This document shows, piece by piece, positions 1 through 6,239 of a DNA stretch of 10,050 bases. The stretch covers positions 1 to 10,050 of the forward strand of contig PADF01000074.1 of the NCBI GenBank assembly GCA_002702945.1, written 5' to 3'. Source of the stretch: Methanobacteriota archaeon (GTDB lineage Archaea; Thermoplasmatota; Poseidoniia; Poseidoniales; Poseidoniaceae). The translations under genes were made by a program, and so were the position numbers. Below the pieces are notes generated by a model. That model saw nothing but the letters and a program-made list of their open reading frames with translations, searched no databases and was not told the origin of the DNA. How positions within the stretch are numbered: position 1 is the stretch's first letter; every line of letters begins with the position of its first letter.

Positions 1-74
1 CCCCTAAATGACTTGTAATCGGCCCATGGACTGAACTTATAAAATGATGCAACAATATTATTATTTGATATCAT
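1..74 (-). CDS. trhO: TrhO (tRNA uridine-34 5-hydroxylase, rhodanese family), N-terminal fragment
   Basis: An ATG at 74-72 opens a frame that runs off the left edge with no stop, giving 24 complete codons. They read MISNNNIVASFYKF, then SPWADYKSFR. The pattern of a short beta strand ending in (S/L)(F/Y)YKF, followed by an aromatic and acidic stretch with Lys-Ser-Phe-Arg, resembles the start of the TrhO/YceA family. These are cytosolic rhodanese-domain enzymes that make 5-hydroxyuridine at tRNA position 34. The catalytic rhodanese domain lies outside the window, so the call rests on the N-terminus alone. The gene starts 10 bases after the stop of the upstream oxidase and has one of the few good Shine-Dalgarno sequences here, so it is probably the downstream member of the same transcript. 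Another protein with a similar first strand cannot be excluded. Confidence 0.55.
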   Translation of the reverse strand, partial: MISNNNIVASFYKFSPWADYKSFR

Positions 75-80
75 AGAGTA

Positions 81-86
81 CCCCCT
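81..86 (-). promoter_or_regulatory. Ribosome binding site of the trhO-like gene (AGGGGG)
   Basis: On the minus strand AGGGGG ends 6 bases before the ATG at 74. It overlaps the TAG stop of the upstream oxidase gene (87-85), so a terminating ribosome would sit on it. It is one of only two clear Shine-Dalgarno sequences in the window and fixes the start of the fragment at the left edge. Confidence 0.55.
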
Positions 87-1239
87 ATCTAAATCTTATG
101 TTAGCCTTATTCAAATCAGAAATTTTATTACATCCCATCAACTTCATATCTCTAATAATTTCATCCCTCATGAGACCTATTGCCCTCTTTACCCCGATTG
201 AACCAGCGCCTGCAAGCGAATATAGATAAAATCTTCCACCAGAACATGCATTTGCGCCCAAAGATAAAGCTTTTAAAACGTGGGTACCTCTTCTGATACC
301 CCCATCACAAATTATCTCTATTTGCCCACCAACAGCATTCACAATTTCATCCAACTGATCAAATGGCGATCGAGCGCCATCCAGCTGTCTGCCGCCATGG
401 TTTGAGAGCATAATGGCAGTAGCTCCGACATCGATAGCCTTTTTTGCATCATCTACAGACATTATACCTTTCAAACAAAGTGGTTTAGGCCATATTTTTC
501 TTATTTCTTCAATTTTTTTCCAACTTAATTCCTGATCTAACATATTTGTAAAATAATCTCCAACCGATATTGCTATTTTTGTCCCTTCACTCAAATGGGA
601 ATCTAACTGAGGTAATGAGAATTTATCTCTAAATAGATAGTTAAAACTCCACATTGGCGAAAGTATAAAACTCATGAGACTTGAAATGGTTAGTTTTGGT
701 GGCGATGTAAAGCCCGTTCTCAAGTCACGCTCCCTATTACCGCCCACGATAGTGTCGACTGTTATAGCCAATGCATCAAAATCATTATCAATGCATTTTT
801 GAAGCATATCTTGATTGAGAGCCTTATCTTTATGTACATACAATTGAAACATCTTAGGGCAGCTAAATTTCTTACCCACCTCCTCTATTCCAACCGTTGC
901 AAGAGAAGATATTCCAAAATAAGTTTTAAAATCTTCAGCAGCTTCTCCGACAGCTCTCTCTCCCTCATAGTGAAACAACCTCTGTAGTGCGGTCGGTGAT
1001 AAAAATATTGGTAGATCTATTTTTTTTCCTAATATTTCAATGGATATATCAACATCATTGACAGGTTTAAGCACGCTCGGTATGAGGTCACATTGATCAA
1101 ACGAAGCTGTATTACGTGCATAGGTAACCTCATCGTCAGCCGCGCCATCTATGTAATGAAAAACTGGAGACGGTAAATTTTGTTTGGCCAACATACGAAA
1201 GTCGTCGGTATTATGGCAATTTTTTAACTTTTTGAGCAT
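85..1239 (-). CDS. lldD: FMN-dependent alpha-hydroxy-acid dehydrogenase, LldD-type (L-lactate dehydrogenase-like)
   Basis: 384 residues, the usual length for the family that oxidises L-2-hydroxy acids (lactate, glycolate, mandelate) to 2-oxo acids with FMN. The active-site set is complete: Tyr29 in FHYIDGAADDE, Tyr134 in MFQLYVHKD, Asp162 in ITVDT, Lys257 in LCLKG, and His281 and Arg284 in the signature SNHGGRQLDGA. The FMN-phosphate region follows as CDGGIRRGTHVLKALSLGA (311-329). Residues about 185-215, after RDLRTGF, form a Trp/Phe/Leu-rich loop. In LldD and mandelate dehydrogenase this loop attaches the enzyme to the membrane, so electrons probably go to the respiratory chain rather than oxygen. 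That favours a lactate-type dehydrogenase, but the substrate is not fixed by sequence. The start fits the family because the YIDGA motif sits about 30 residues in. No Shine-Dalgarno precedes it. Confidence 0.85.
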   Translation of the reverse strand: MLKKLKNCHNTDDFRMLAKQNLPSPVFHYIDGAADDEVTYARNTASFDQCDLIPSVLKPVNDVDISIEILGKKIDLPIFLSPTALQRLFHYEGERAVGEAAEDFKTYFGISSLATVGIEEVGKKFSCPKMFQLYVHKDKALNQDMLQKCIDNDFDALAITVDTIVGGNRERDLRTGFTSPPKLTISSLMSFILSPMWSFNYLFRDKFSLPQLDSHLSEGTKIAISVGDYFTNMLDQELSWKKIEEIRKIWPKPLCLKGIMSVDDAKKAIDVGATAIMLSNHGGRQLDGARSPFDQLDEIVNAVGGQIEIICDGGIRRGTHVLKALSLGANACSGGRFYLYSLAGAGSIGVKRAIGLMRDEIIRDMKLMGCNKISDLNKANIRFR

Positions 1240-1245
1240 ATTGAA

Positions 1246-1274
1246 ATACTACAATCTATTACAGGAAACATCAA
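1246..1274 (-). promoter_or_regulatory. Candidate sigma70-type promoter of the lactate dehydrogenase-like gene, possibly leaderless
   Basis: On the minus strand TTGATG (1274-1269) and TAGTAT (1251-1246) are separated by exactly 17 bases. The -10 box ends 6 bases before the ATG at 1239, so a start point 7 bases downstream would be the A of that ATG and the mRNA would have no leader. The absence of any Shine-Dalgarno fits. It lies in the 59-base gap after argO, so this gene pair may be transcribed apart from msrPQ-argO. AT-rich DNA produces such matches by chance. Confidence 0.35.
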
Positions 1275-1298
1275 AATTATTATTTAACTTGTGACAGA

Positions 1299-1910
1299 TT
1301 ATATAAAGCTTGTGGCTTTTACCATGGCAAATGAAATAATAAAAAGAATAATACTTGTAATAATGTCAACTGATTTTAAGAGTACAATATTTTTTGATAA
1401 TGAGGAGAATAACCTAGATAGAATTGCAACCCCATAAAAGAAGATTATGCTAGCTACCGTAGCGCCCAAAATATAGAAGATCTTTTCGTCGCTATTATAT
1501 TGTAAAGAAGCGCTACCAATCAAAATGACTGTATCAAGATAAACATGTGGATTTAATAGTGTAAAGGCAGACATTGCCATAATGCTCTTTTTAAAACTTC
1601 TTTGAAGGTATACCTCCTCACTCGCCCCATATGATAGAGACATAACATTCTTTATTCGATAAATGCCATAAAGCAGCAAACAAATCGCTGATAATATCAA
1701 AAATAAGTCAATATAGAATTGGCTTACAATTAGAGACATACCATAGACGCCAGCTATAATTAGAACAAGATCTGATACCGTACAAAAACCTGCGAGTGAA
1801 TAAACGTACTCATTTCTTATACCTTGACGGAATAAATAGGTATTCTGGGCACCAATGACACAGTTCAGGGAAAAGCATAGCAGAAAACCAGTTATTATTG
1901 CACTCATCAT
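1299..1910 (-). CDS. argO: ArgO/LysE-family amino-acid exporter
   Basis: 203 residues with about six hydrophobic segments, the size and layout of LysE/ArgO inner-membrane exporters, which expel excess basic amino acids (arginine, lysine) or analogues such as canavanine. Family motifs are clear: IGAQNTYLFRQGIR at 19-32 (IGPQNAFVMNQGIRR in E. coli ArgO, from memory), CTVSDLVLI with Asp47, and TLLNPHVYLDTVILIGS at 117-133, nearly identical to ArgO. ATG codons at 1910 and 1907 are both possible starts. Neither has a Shine-Dalgarno. The gene begins 3 bases after the msrQ stop, so it is the third member of the msrP-msrQ operon. No ArgP/LysG-type LysR regulator gene, the usual partner, is adjacent. 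The exact substrate is inferred from family membership. Confidence 0.82.
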   Translation of the reverse strand: MMSAIITGFLLCFSLNCVIGAQNTYLFRQGIRNEYVYSLAGFCTVSDLVLIIAGVYGMSLIVSQFYIDLFLILSAICLLLYGIYRIKNVMSLSYGASEEVYLQRSFKKSIMAMSAFTLLNPHVYLDTVILIGSASLQYNSDEKIFYILGATVASIIFFYGVAILSRLFSSLSKNIVLLKSVDIITSIILFIISFAMVKATSFI

Positions 1911-1913
1911 AAA

Positions 1914-2552
1914 TTATAACCAATTGATTTTTCTTAATTTGAAAAAACGAAGTGATATAAGAACTATAATAATAATAAATGTAATTATCGCATCATTTTG
2001 CAATGTTTTCTCCATCATCAGATAGTGTACTCCGCCAAGGATAATTGCCGCATAAATAAGCTTATGTAATTTTGGCCAATATTTTCCTAATCTTTTCATG
2101 GAGTAATTGTTTGATGTAGCTGCTAGTGGTATCAATAATAAAAAACCCATCATACCAAAAACAATAAACGGCTTTCTTGTTAGTGACTCGGCTATCTCAA
2201 CCCATCTTAACTGCATATCCAGAAGTAACCAGGTTGAAAAATGTAGAATGATATAGAAGAAACTCATCAAGCCGAAAGCTCTTCGAAATCTTATGAAATT
2301 AATCCCTGTTAATGTTGAAAATGGGGTAATACATAGTGTTAATATTAGTATATAAATAGCTGTAACACCTAAACTTTTTTCAATAGCTCTCATTGGATCT
2401 ACACCTAATCGACCACTTAGCAAATCATAGGTAAGAAATAATAACGGCACTAGTAGGCTTACATATATATGCCAAGATCTTAATCTTCTCACTGACGCCC
2501 TCACAAGATCAAATAGGCTCCTTATATTCAATATTTTAGTAGCTTTATGCAT
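1914..2552 (-). CDS. msrQ: MsrQ, haem b membrane subunit of the MsrPQ methionine sulfoxide reductase
   Basis: 212 residues, the typical length, with about six membrane segments of the ferric-reductase-like fold. MsrQ carries electrons from the respiratory chain or a flavin reductase through haem b to periplasmic MsrP. Candidate haem ligands are visible: His104 in IILHFSTW, His163 in KLHKLIYAA and His176 in GGVHYLMM, matching the spacing of the three conserved MsrQ histidines. Other family landmarks are the long basic N-terminus (VRRLRSW), the FIRFRRAFGLMSF loop (86-98), and SMKRLGKYWPKLHKL just before the paired histidines. It lies 17 bases downstream of msrP, the normal order, and 3 bases upstream of the exporter gene. 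An AGAG sequence lies too far upstream to be a convincing ribosome site. Confidence 0.93.
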   Translation of the reverse strand: MHKATKILNIRSLFDLVRASVRRLRSWHIYVSLLVPLLFLTYDLLSGRLGVDPMRAIEKSLGVTAIYILILTLCITPFSTLTGINFIRFRRAFGLMSFFYIILHFSTWLLLDMQLRWVEIAESLTRKPFIVFGMMGFLLLIPLAATSNNYSMKRLGKYWPKLHKLIYAAIILGGVHYLMMEKTLQNDAIITFIIIIVLISLRFFKLRKINWL

Positions 2553-2569
2553 AATAATTATTCAGCTCT

Positions 2570-3499
2570 TTAATAATATCGGGATAAGTCCATGCCTTCG
2601 TATAACGGTGCGACCTCTTCATATCCATTAAAGAGTTTGGTGTCATATCTTTTTGTGAATAAATTTCCAAGATATCCCTCACCTTCACCGCCAATATACC
2701 TCTCGCTTGCCTGAGACCATCTCGGGTGATGTACGGTTGGGTTCACATTAGAATAAAAACCATATTCTGCTGGATTTTGCTGATTCCATGATGAGACTGG
2801 CTCTTCCCTTTGCAAAGAAATCTTAGTGATAGATTTAATTGATTTGAAACCATACTTCCAGGGCACAATAAGTCTCAATGGTGCGCCATTTTGTTTTGGT
2901 AAAGGCTCGCCATACACGCCAGTCGCCATTATAGTTAACGGATGCATTGCCTCATCCAATCTCAGTCCTTCCCTGTAAGGCCAATTTAATATATTTGTCT
3001 CTTGCATATGCATTTCTTGTGGTCTTAATAGCGTTTCAAATGATACATACCTCGCCTCGTCTCTTACGCCTAGCTTATTCAGTAATTCAGATAATTGGAA
3101 ACCATTCCATGGTATCAGCATTGACCAACCCTCAACACATCTGAGGCTATAAGTACGCTGTATAATACTCATTTCTCTGACTATTTCAGAAAAATCATAG
3201 ATTCCCGGATTATCAACTAAACCACTAATCTCAATTGGCCAAGGGGACGTTGTTAATTTGTGCGCATGTTTTGCGGGGTCAGTCTTATCAATCCCAAACT
3301 CATAGAAATTATTGTAATTTGTTATTTCTTCTAAAGTATTAATCTTGCGGTCAAACATTTCTTGAGCAAAAGCAGATGTAATGCCATTGGATGCGACATA
3401 GGCAGTTAATGCCAATCCGAGTTTTAATATTTTTCGCCTGTTATAAAATAAATGTTTTGGTGTGATATCATTCTGAGTTTTTTTACGCATATCTTTCAT
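2570..3499 (-). CDS. msrP: MsrP, Tat-exported molybdopterin methionine sulfoxide reductase, catalytic subunit
   Basis: 309 residues, close to the roughly 330 usual for MsrP (YedY). The mature enzyme reduces methionine sulfoxide in oxidised periplasmic proteins. The N-terminus is a twin-arginine signal: YNRRKILK at 19-26, a hydrophobic stretch to about residue 41, and likely cleavage after AFA (residue 45) or the next few residues. This fits export with the molybdenum cofactor already bound. Cys121 in SLRCVEGWSMLIPW is the molybdenum ligand. Cofactor-pocket motifs include NNFYEFG (63-69), NGAPLRLIVPWKYGFKSIK (204-222) and HPRWSQASER (258-267), and the typical tail GMDLSRYY is present. Met1 (ATG at 3499) and Met4 (ATG at 3490) are both possible starts and both lie upstream of the twin-arginine motif. 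The gene heads an operon with msrQ and faces the aldolase gene across a region with a strong inverted repeat. Confidence 0.94.
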   Translation of the reverse strand: MKDMRKKTQNDITPKHLFYNRRKILKLGLALTAYVASNGITSAFAQEMFDRKINTLEEITNYNNFYEFGIDKTDPAKHAHKLTTSPWPIEISGLVDNPGIYDFSEIVREMSIIQRTYSLRCVEGWSMLIPWNGFQLSELLNKLGVRDEARYVSFETLLRPQEMHMQETNILNWPYREGLRLDEAMHPLTIMATGVYGEPLPKQNGAPLRLIVPWKYGFKSIKSITKISLQREEPVSSWNQQNPAEYGFYSNVNPTVHHPRWSQASERYIGGEGEGYLGNLFTKRYDTKLFNGYEEVAPLYEGMDLSRYY

Positions 3500-3505
3500 A
3501 ATTTA

Positions 3506-3535
3506 AATATAGTCATTAAACGACGGAAAATTCAA
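3506..3535 (-). promoter_or_regulatory. msrP: Candidate msrP promoter
   Basis: On the minus strand TTGAAT (3535-3530) and TATATT (3511-3506) are 18 bases apart. The predicted start point, 7 bases past the -10, is the A of the msrP ATG at 3499. The message would then be leaderless, or have a 9-base leader if Met4 is used. The -35 box touches the last two bases of the inverted repeat at 3534-3554, the place expected for an activator or repressor site. Confidence 0.38.
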
Positions 3536-3554
3536 TATTCTAATCTAGAATATT
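3534..3554 (+). repeat. Perfect 21-base inverted repeat, candidate operator between msrP and the aldolase gene
   Basis: AATATTCTA (3534-3542), spacer ATC, then TAGAATATT (3546-3554): both 9-base arms match exactly. It lies in the 108-base divergent intergenic region, overlapping the edge of the candidate msrP -35 box and 8 bases upstream of the TTGACA box for the plus-strand gene. A dimeric regulator bound here could act on both genes. A transcription terminator is unlikely because both flanking genes point away from it, and the arms are AT-rich with no T run. Confidence 0.55.
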
Positions 3555-3562
3555 ATGCTAAT

Positions 3563-3593
3563 TTGACACTGCATGCATTATTTTGATTACATT
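3563..3593 (+). promoter_or_regulatory. Candidate promoter of the DapA-family gene, with a TGCATGCA palindrome in the spacer
   Basis: TTGACA at 3563-3568 matches the -35 consensus exactly. The -10 is poorly defined: ATTACA (3586-3591, 17-base spacer) and TACATT (3588-3593, 19-base spacer) are both possible. The start point would fall near 3598-3601, just before the ATG at 3608. The perfect 8-base palindrome TGCATGCA (3570-3577) directly follows the -35 and could bind a repressor, but 8-base palindromes are not rare. Confidence 0.35.
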
Positions 3594-3595
3594 AC

Positions 3596-3600
3596 AGGAA
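3596..3600 (+). promoter_or_regulatory. Ribosome binding site AGGAA deciding the aldolase start
   Basis: AGGAA ends 7 bases before the ATG at 3608, the ideal distance. Two in-frame TTG codons at 3602 and 3605 lie only 1 and 4 bases from it, too near. This supports the ATG at 3608 over the longer reading from 3602. Confidence 0.6.
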
Positions 3601-3607
3601 ATTGTTG

Positions 3608-4504
3608 ATGATAAAGGGGCTCATCTCGCCAATTTTAAGTCCATTTGATGACAATCTCAGCTTCAATCACGAGATGTATAAGGTTCTCGCAGAGGATTTA
3701 TTATCTTGTGGCTGCGCAGGGCTCGCTCCCTTTGGTACAACAGGGGAAGCTCTGTCATTAAGTAATGCGGAGAGAATTAGTGCTCTGGAATACCTGATAA
3801 AATCTGGAATACCTGCAAGTAAACTTATTCCTGGAACTGGTCTATGTAATTTTCCTGATACGGTGAATTTGTGCCGTCATGCAATAGAGATGGGTTGCCA
3901 TGGAGTAATGACGCTACCCGCATTTTACTACAAAGATGTGACTGATTCGGGTCTTTTTGAATATTTCAAGTTGCTAATTGAAGAGGTCAATCATCCAAAT
4001 CTTAAAATATATCTGTATCATATTCCGCAAGTATCAGGCGTTGGTTTATCAATTGATCTTGTCACAAAATTAAAAAATTCATACCCAGATATCATCGTGG
4101 GTATAAAGGATAGCTCAGGCAATTGGGATAATACAGCGCAATTACTACAAATTGAAGGCCTCGTAGTTTATCCTGGAGCAGAATTACCAGTAATTGAGGC
4201 CATAAAGATGGGTGGTCTTGGTTGTATATCGGCAACTGCGAATTTTAACCCAGAGAATATTTCACAGGTTATTAGTCTGTGCCATGAAAAGAAGTGGGAT
4301 GAGGCTGAACGGCTTCATGAGGACGTGAAAAAAGTTCGGTACTTGTTCCAAGATTATTCAGCAATACCTGCACAAAAGTCAATGCTGGCTATAAAATATA
4401 ATGATACTCGATGGAGAAATATTCGACCACCGTTAAATCAAATATCAGAAGATAAAGAAAAACAACTGATGATGAAGCTCAGAAGTTTTGGCTTTCATAT
4501 TTAA
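3608..4504 (+). CDS. DapA/NanA-family Schiff-base aldolase or lyase, substrate unknown
   Basis: 298 residues from the ATG chosen by its ribosome site. It has the (beta/alpha)8 fold and length of the dihydrodipicolinate synthase / N-acetylneuraminate lyase family, cytosolic enzymes that form a lysine Schiff base with pyruvate or a 2-oxo acid. Visible landmarks are GTTGE at 43-47 (carboxylate binding), GCHGVMTLPAFYY at 96-108, Tyr137 in YLYHIP, and the Schiff-base Lys167 in GIKDSSGN. In true dihydrodipicolinate synthases the Tyr segment usually reads NVPxRTG, with an Arg that binds the aspartate semialdehyde carboxylate. Here it is HIPQVSGVGL with no Arg, so lysine synthesis is unlikely. A 2-keto-3-deoxy sugar acid aldolase or dehydratase, a sialic-acid-type lyase or a hydroxy-oxoglutarate aldolase are all open. 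It is the only plus-strand gene here, divergent from msrP and tail to tail with the photolyase gene. Confidence 0.85.
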   Translation: MIKGLISPILSPFDDNLSFNHEMYKVLAEDLLSCGCAGLAPFGTTGEALSLSNAERISALEYLIKSGIPASKLIPGTGLCNFPDTVNLCRHAIEMGCHGVMTLPAFYYKDVTDSGLFEYFKLLIEEVNHPNLKIYLYHIPQVSGVGLSIDLVTKLKNSYPDIIVGIKDSSGNWDNTAQLLQIEGLVVYPGAELPVIEAIKMGGLGCISATANFNPENISQVISLCHEKKWDEAERLHEDVKKVRYLFQDYSAIPAQKSMLAIKYNDTRWRNIRPPLNQISEDKEKQLMMKLRSFGFHI

Positions 4505-4507
4505 GTT

Positions 4508-5947
4508 CTATTTAATACGAATTGTATCAAATGCTTCAAGGGCTCGATCGCGTGAGTCCTGCATGTTGACTATTGGCATTGGGTAATCTAATCCCAATTC
4601 TACACCTGCCTTATCTAAAATTGATTTTGGTGCCTCCCAAGGATTGAAGAGATACTTAACGGGAACATCTTTTAGTTCAGGTATGAATTTTTTTGTGTAC
4701 GCACCATCAGGGTCGAACTTTTGCCCCTGCATTACAGGATTAAAAATCCTGAAATAAGGCGCGGCGTCTGCGCCCGAGCCTGCAACCCACTGCCAACTTG
4801 CACTGTTACTTGCCATGTCAGCGTCAAGCAAGCAATTCCAAAACCATCTCTCACCGTGGTTCCAATGAATTAATAGGTTTTTAACAAGGAATGAGCCCAC
4901 GATCATTCTGGATCTATTATGCATGTATCCAGTCTGCCAAAGTTCGCGCATTGCAGCATCAACTATAGGATACCCCGTATTACCAGTTTGCCATTTTTTA
5001 AGATCATCACTTTTATCTGCCCAAGGAAAAACATCAAATTTCTTATACAAATTATCCATTTGTAAATTTCTATTGTGGTAGAGAAGACTATGAGAGAATT
5101 CTCTCCATCCAATCTCACTTTTGAAATGATATAAATCCTTTTCAGAATAATTTGGATCAGATATGTTTTCAATCTCATACCAGATCTGATTTGGTGAAAT
5201 TTCTCCAAAATGCAGATGCGGCGATAATCTTGAAACATTTTTTTGTGCCGGAAAGTTTCTTCCCTCTTTATAATTTATCAAGCCATTCTCAATGAAATCA
5301 GATAGCTTTTTATTGGCAGCGATTTCGCCGATATGCCATTGGTTCTCAAATTTTTCGAACCAGTTATTTTTTGGCAATATAGCAATTTCATCTAACTGTT
5401 TTGAATTATGAGCCTTCACTAAGTTTTTGGCATCTACTTTACTTAATGGCATTCGAGGCGGTGCTGCATTTAGACAGCCCTTTTTGAAAAAAGGTGAGAA
5501 TACCATGTATGGGGTGCCGTCATCTTTATGAACCTCCCATGGCTCCCACAGCAATGAGGCATTATAAGATTCAACGTTGATGCCTGATGACTGGAAAAAA
5601 TCTTTTATTTTTGTATCACGGTCAATCATCCATGGCTCATAAAGCCTATTCCAAAAAATATTATTAATATTATACTTTTCCGAAAGGTCTGTTAGGATTT
5701 TTAATGGGTCCCCTCGAAAAAAAGATATTTTATCATCCAAACTCTCGTTAAAAGCCTTTAAAGAGTTATGCAACCACCAAGAAGTCGCCTCCCCTGGTAA
5801 GGTCTGCTCATCTGTGTTGACGTCATCAAATATATATATGGCGAGGTATCCTGCCTCCGCAGCTTTTGCTAATGCAGGATTATCACTGACTCTTAGATCC
5901 TGTCTAATCCAGTAAATGGAATGTGGTGTGATTTCAGTTTTTGTCAT
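4508..5947 (-). CDS. phr: Deoxyribodipyrimidine (CPD) photolyase, FAD-dependent
   Basis: 479 residues, close to the 472 of E. coli PhrB. It would split UV-induced cyclobutane pyrimidine dimers using blue light. An N-terminal Rossmann-like antenna domain begins IYWIRQDLRVSDNPAL (11-26), and an all-helical FAD domain occupies about 210-479. FAD and dimer-binding landmarks are KEGRNFPAQKNVSRLSPHLHFGE (227-249 region), SEIGWREF with Glu278 and Trp281, TGYPIVDAAMRELW (324-337), MHNR with Asn344, and ASWQWVAGSGADAAPYFR (384-400 region). The electron-transfer tryptophan triad appears intact as Trp309, Trp362 and Trp385. No iron-sulfur cysteine cluster of the bacterial (6-4) type is seen. Whether the antenna is a folate or another pigment cannot be read safely. 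The gene starts inside the stop of the upstream small gene (ATGA overlap) and has no Shine-Dalgarno, so it is probably translated by coupling. Confidence 0.95.
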   Translation of the reverse strand: MTKTEITPHSIYWIRQDLRVSDNPALAKAAEAGYLAIYIFDDVNTDEQTLPGEATSWWLHNSLKAFNESLDDKISFFRGDPLKILTDLSEKYNINNIFWNRLYEPWMIDRDTKIKDFFQSSGINVESYNASLLWEPWEVHKDDGTPYMVFSPFFKKGCLNAAPPRMPLSKVDAKNLVKAHNSKQLDEIAILPKNNWFEKFENQWHIGEIAANKKLSDFIENGLINYKEGRNFPAQKNVSRLSPHLHFGEISPNQIWYEIENISDPNYSEKDLYHFKSEIGWREFSHSLLYHNRNLQMDNLYKKFDVFPWADKSDDLKKWQTGNTGYPIVDAAMRELWQTGYMHNRSRMIVGSFLVKNLLIHWNHGERWFWNCLLDADMASNSASWQWVAGSGADAAPYFRIFNPVMQGQKFDPDGAYTKKFIPELKDVPVKYLFNPWEAPKSILDKAGVELGLDYPMPIVNMQDSRDRALEAFDTIRIK

Positions 5948-6234
5948 TTATTTATATATATGGAACAATCAAGGTTATCGTACAAGTCTGATACTCCATA
6001 TATATATTTACTGACTTTAGTGAATTCAATCATTTTATTCTTTTCAAGTGCATCGAGCTGTTTTTGATATGATTTTTCTATTTCATTTACCAAAGTAATG
6101 CAATAATTTGAAAGAAATCTTCTTGCGTCAACATCGGTTTCCACATCAGCATTCGCGTCAGAAATATTCATTAGAAAGAGGGCCGCAAACAGGTAAATGA
6201 GAGCTTTTCTGTAAAGATTTTGACCCAAGCCCAT
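5944..6234 (-). CDS. Small exported protein of unknown function
   Basis: 96 residues; I do not recognise a family. The N-terminus looks like a Sec signal peptide: basic NLYRK (6-10), hydrophobic ALIYLFAALFLMNI (11-24), and likely cleavage after Ala-Asn-Ala at 27-29. The mature part, about 67 residues, is acidic to neutral and probably helical (EIEKSYQKQLDALEKNK, 51-67). It has two cysteines, Cys45 and Cys90, that could form a disulfide in the periplasm. It sits 5 bases after the IlvD-like gene, and its TGA stop overlaps the photolyase ATG. That placement, the signal peptide and the absence of stops argue for a real gene rather than a chance frame. A photolyase partner role is not implied, since one is exported and the other cytosolic. 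Confidence 0.68.
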   Translation of the reverse strand: MGLGQNLYRKALIYLFAALFLMNISDANADVETDVDARRFLSNYCITLVNEIEKSYQKQLDALEKNKMIEFTKVSKYIYGVSDLYDNLDCSIYINK

Positions 6235-6239
6235 AAGAA

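Noticed and set aside
1288..1314. Direct repeat CTTGTG (1288-1293 and 1309-1314), 21 bases apart
   Set aside because: Only six bases long, and the second copy is inside the argO coding end; chance is the simpler explanation.
1300..1320. AAAGC-TTGTG-GCTTTT as a terminator
   Set aside because: A five-base stem that, on the strand of the genes, lies within the argO 3' coding end and lacks a following T run in that direction.
2553..2562. AATAATTATT palindrome in the msrP-msrQ gap
   Set aside because: Pure AT palindromes this short are common in AT-rich DNA and it lies inside an operon.
3602..3607. Two TTG codons as alternative starts of the DapA-family gene
   Set aside because: They lie too close to the AGGAA ribosome site, and ATG at 3608 is ideally spaced.
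4963..5238. 91-residue minus-strand frame within the photolyase gene
   Set aside because: It overlaps the conserved FAD domain of the photolyase in another frame and has no recognisable content.
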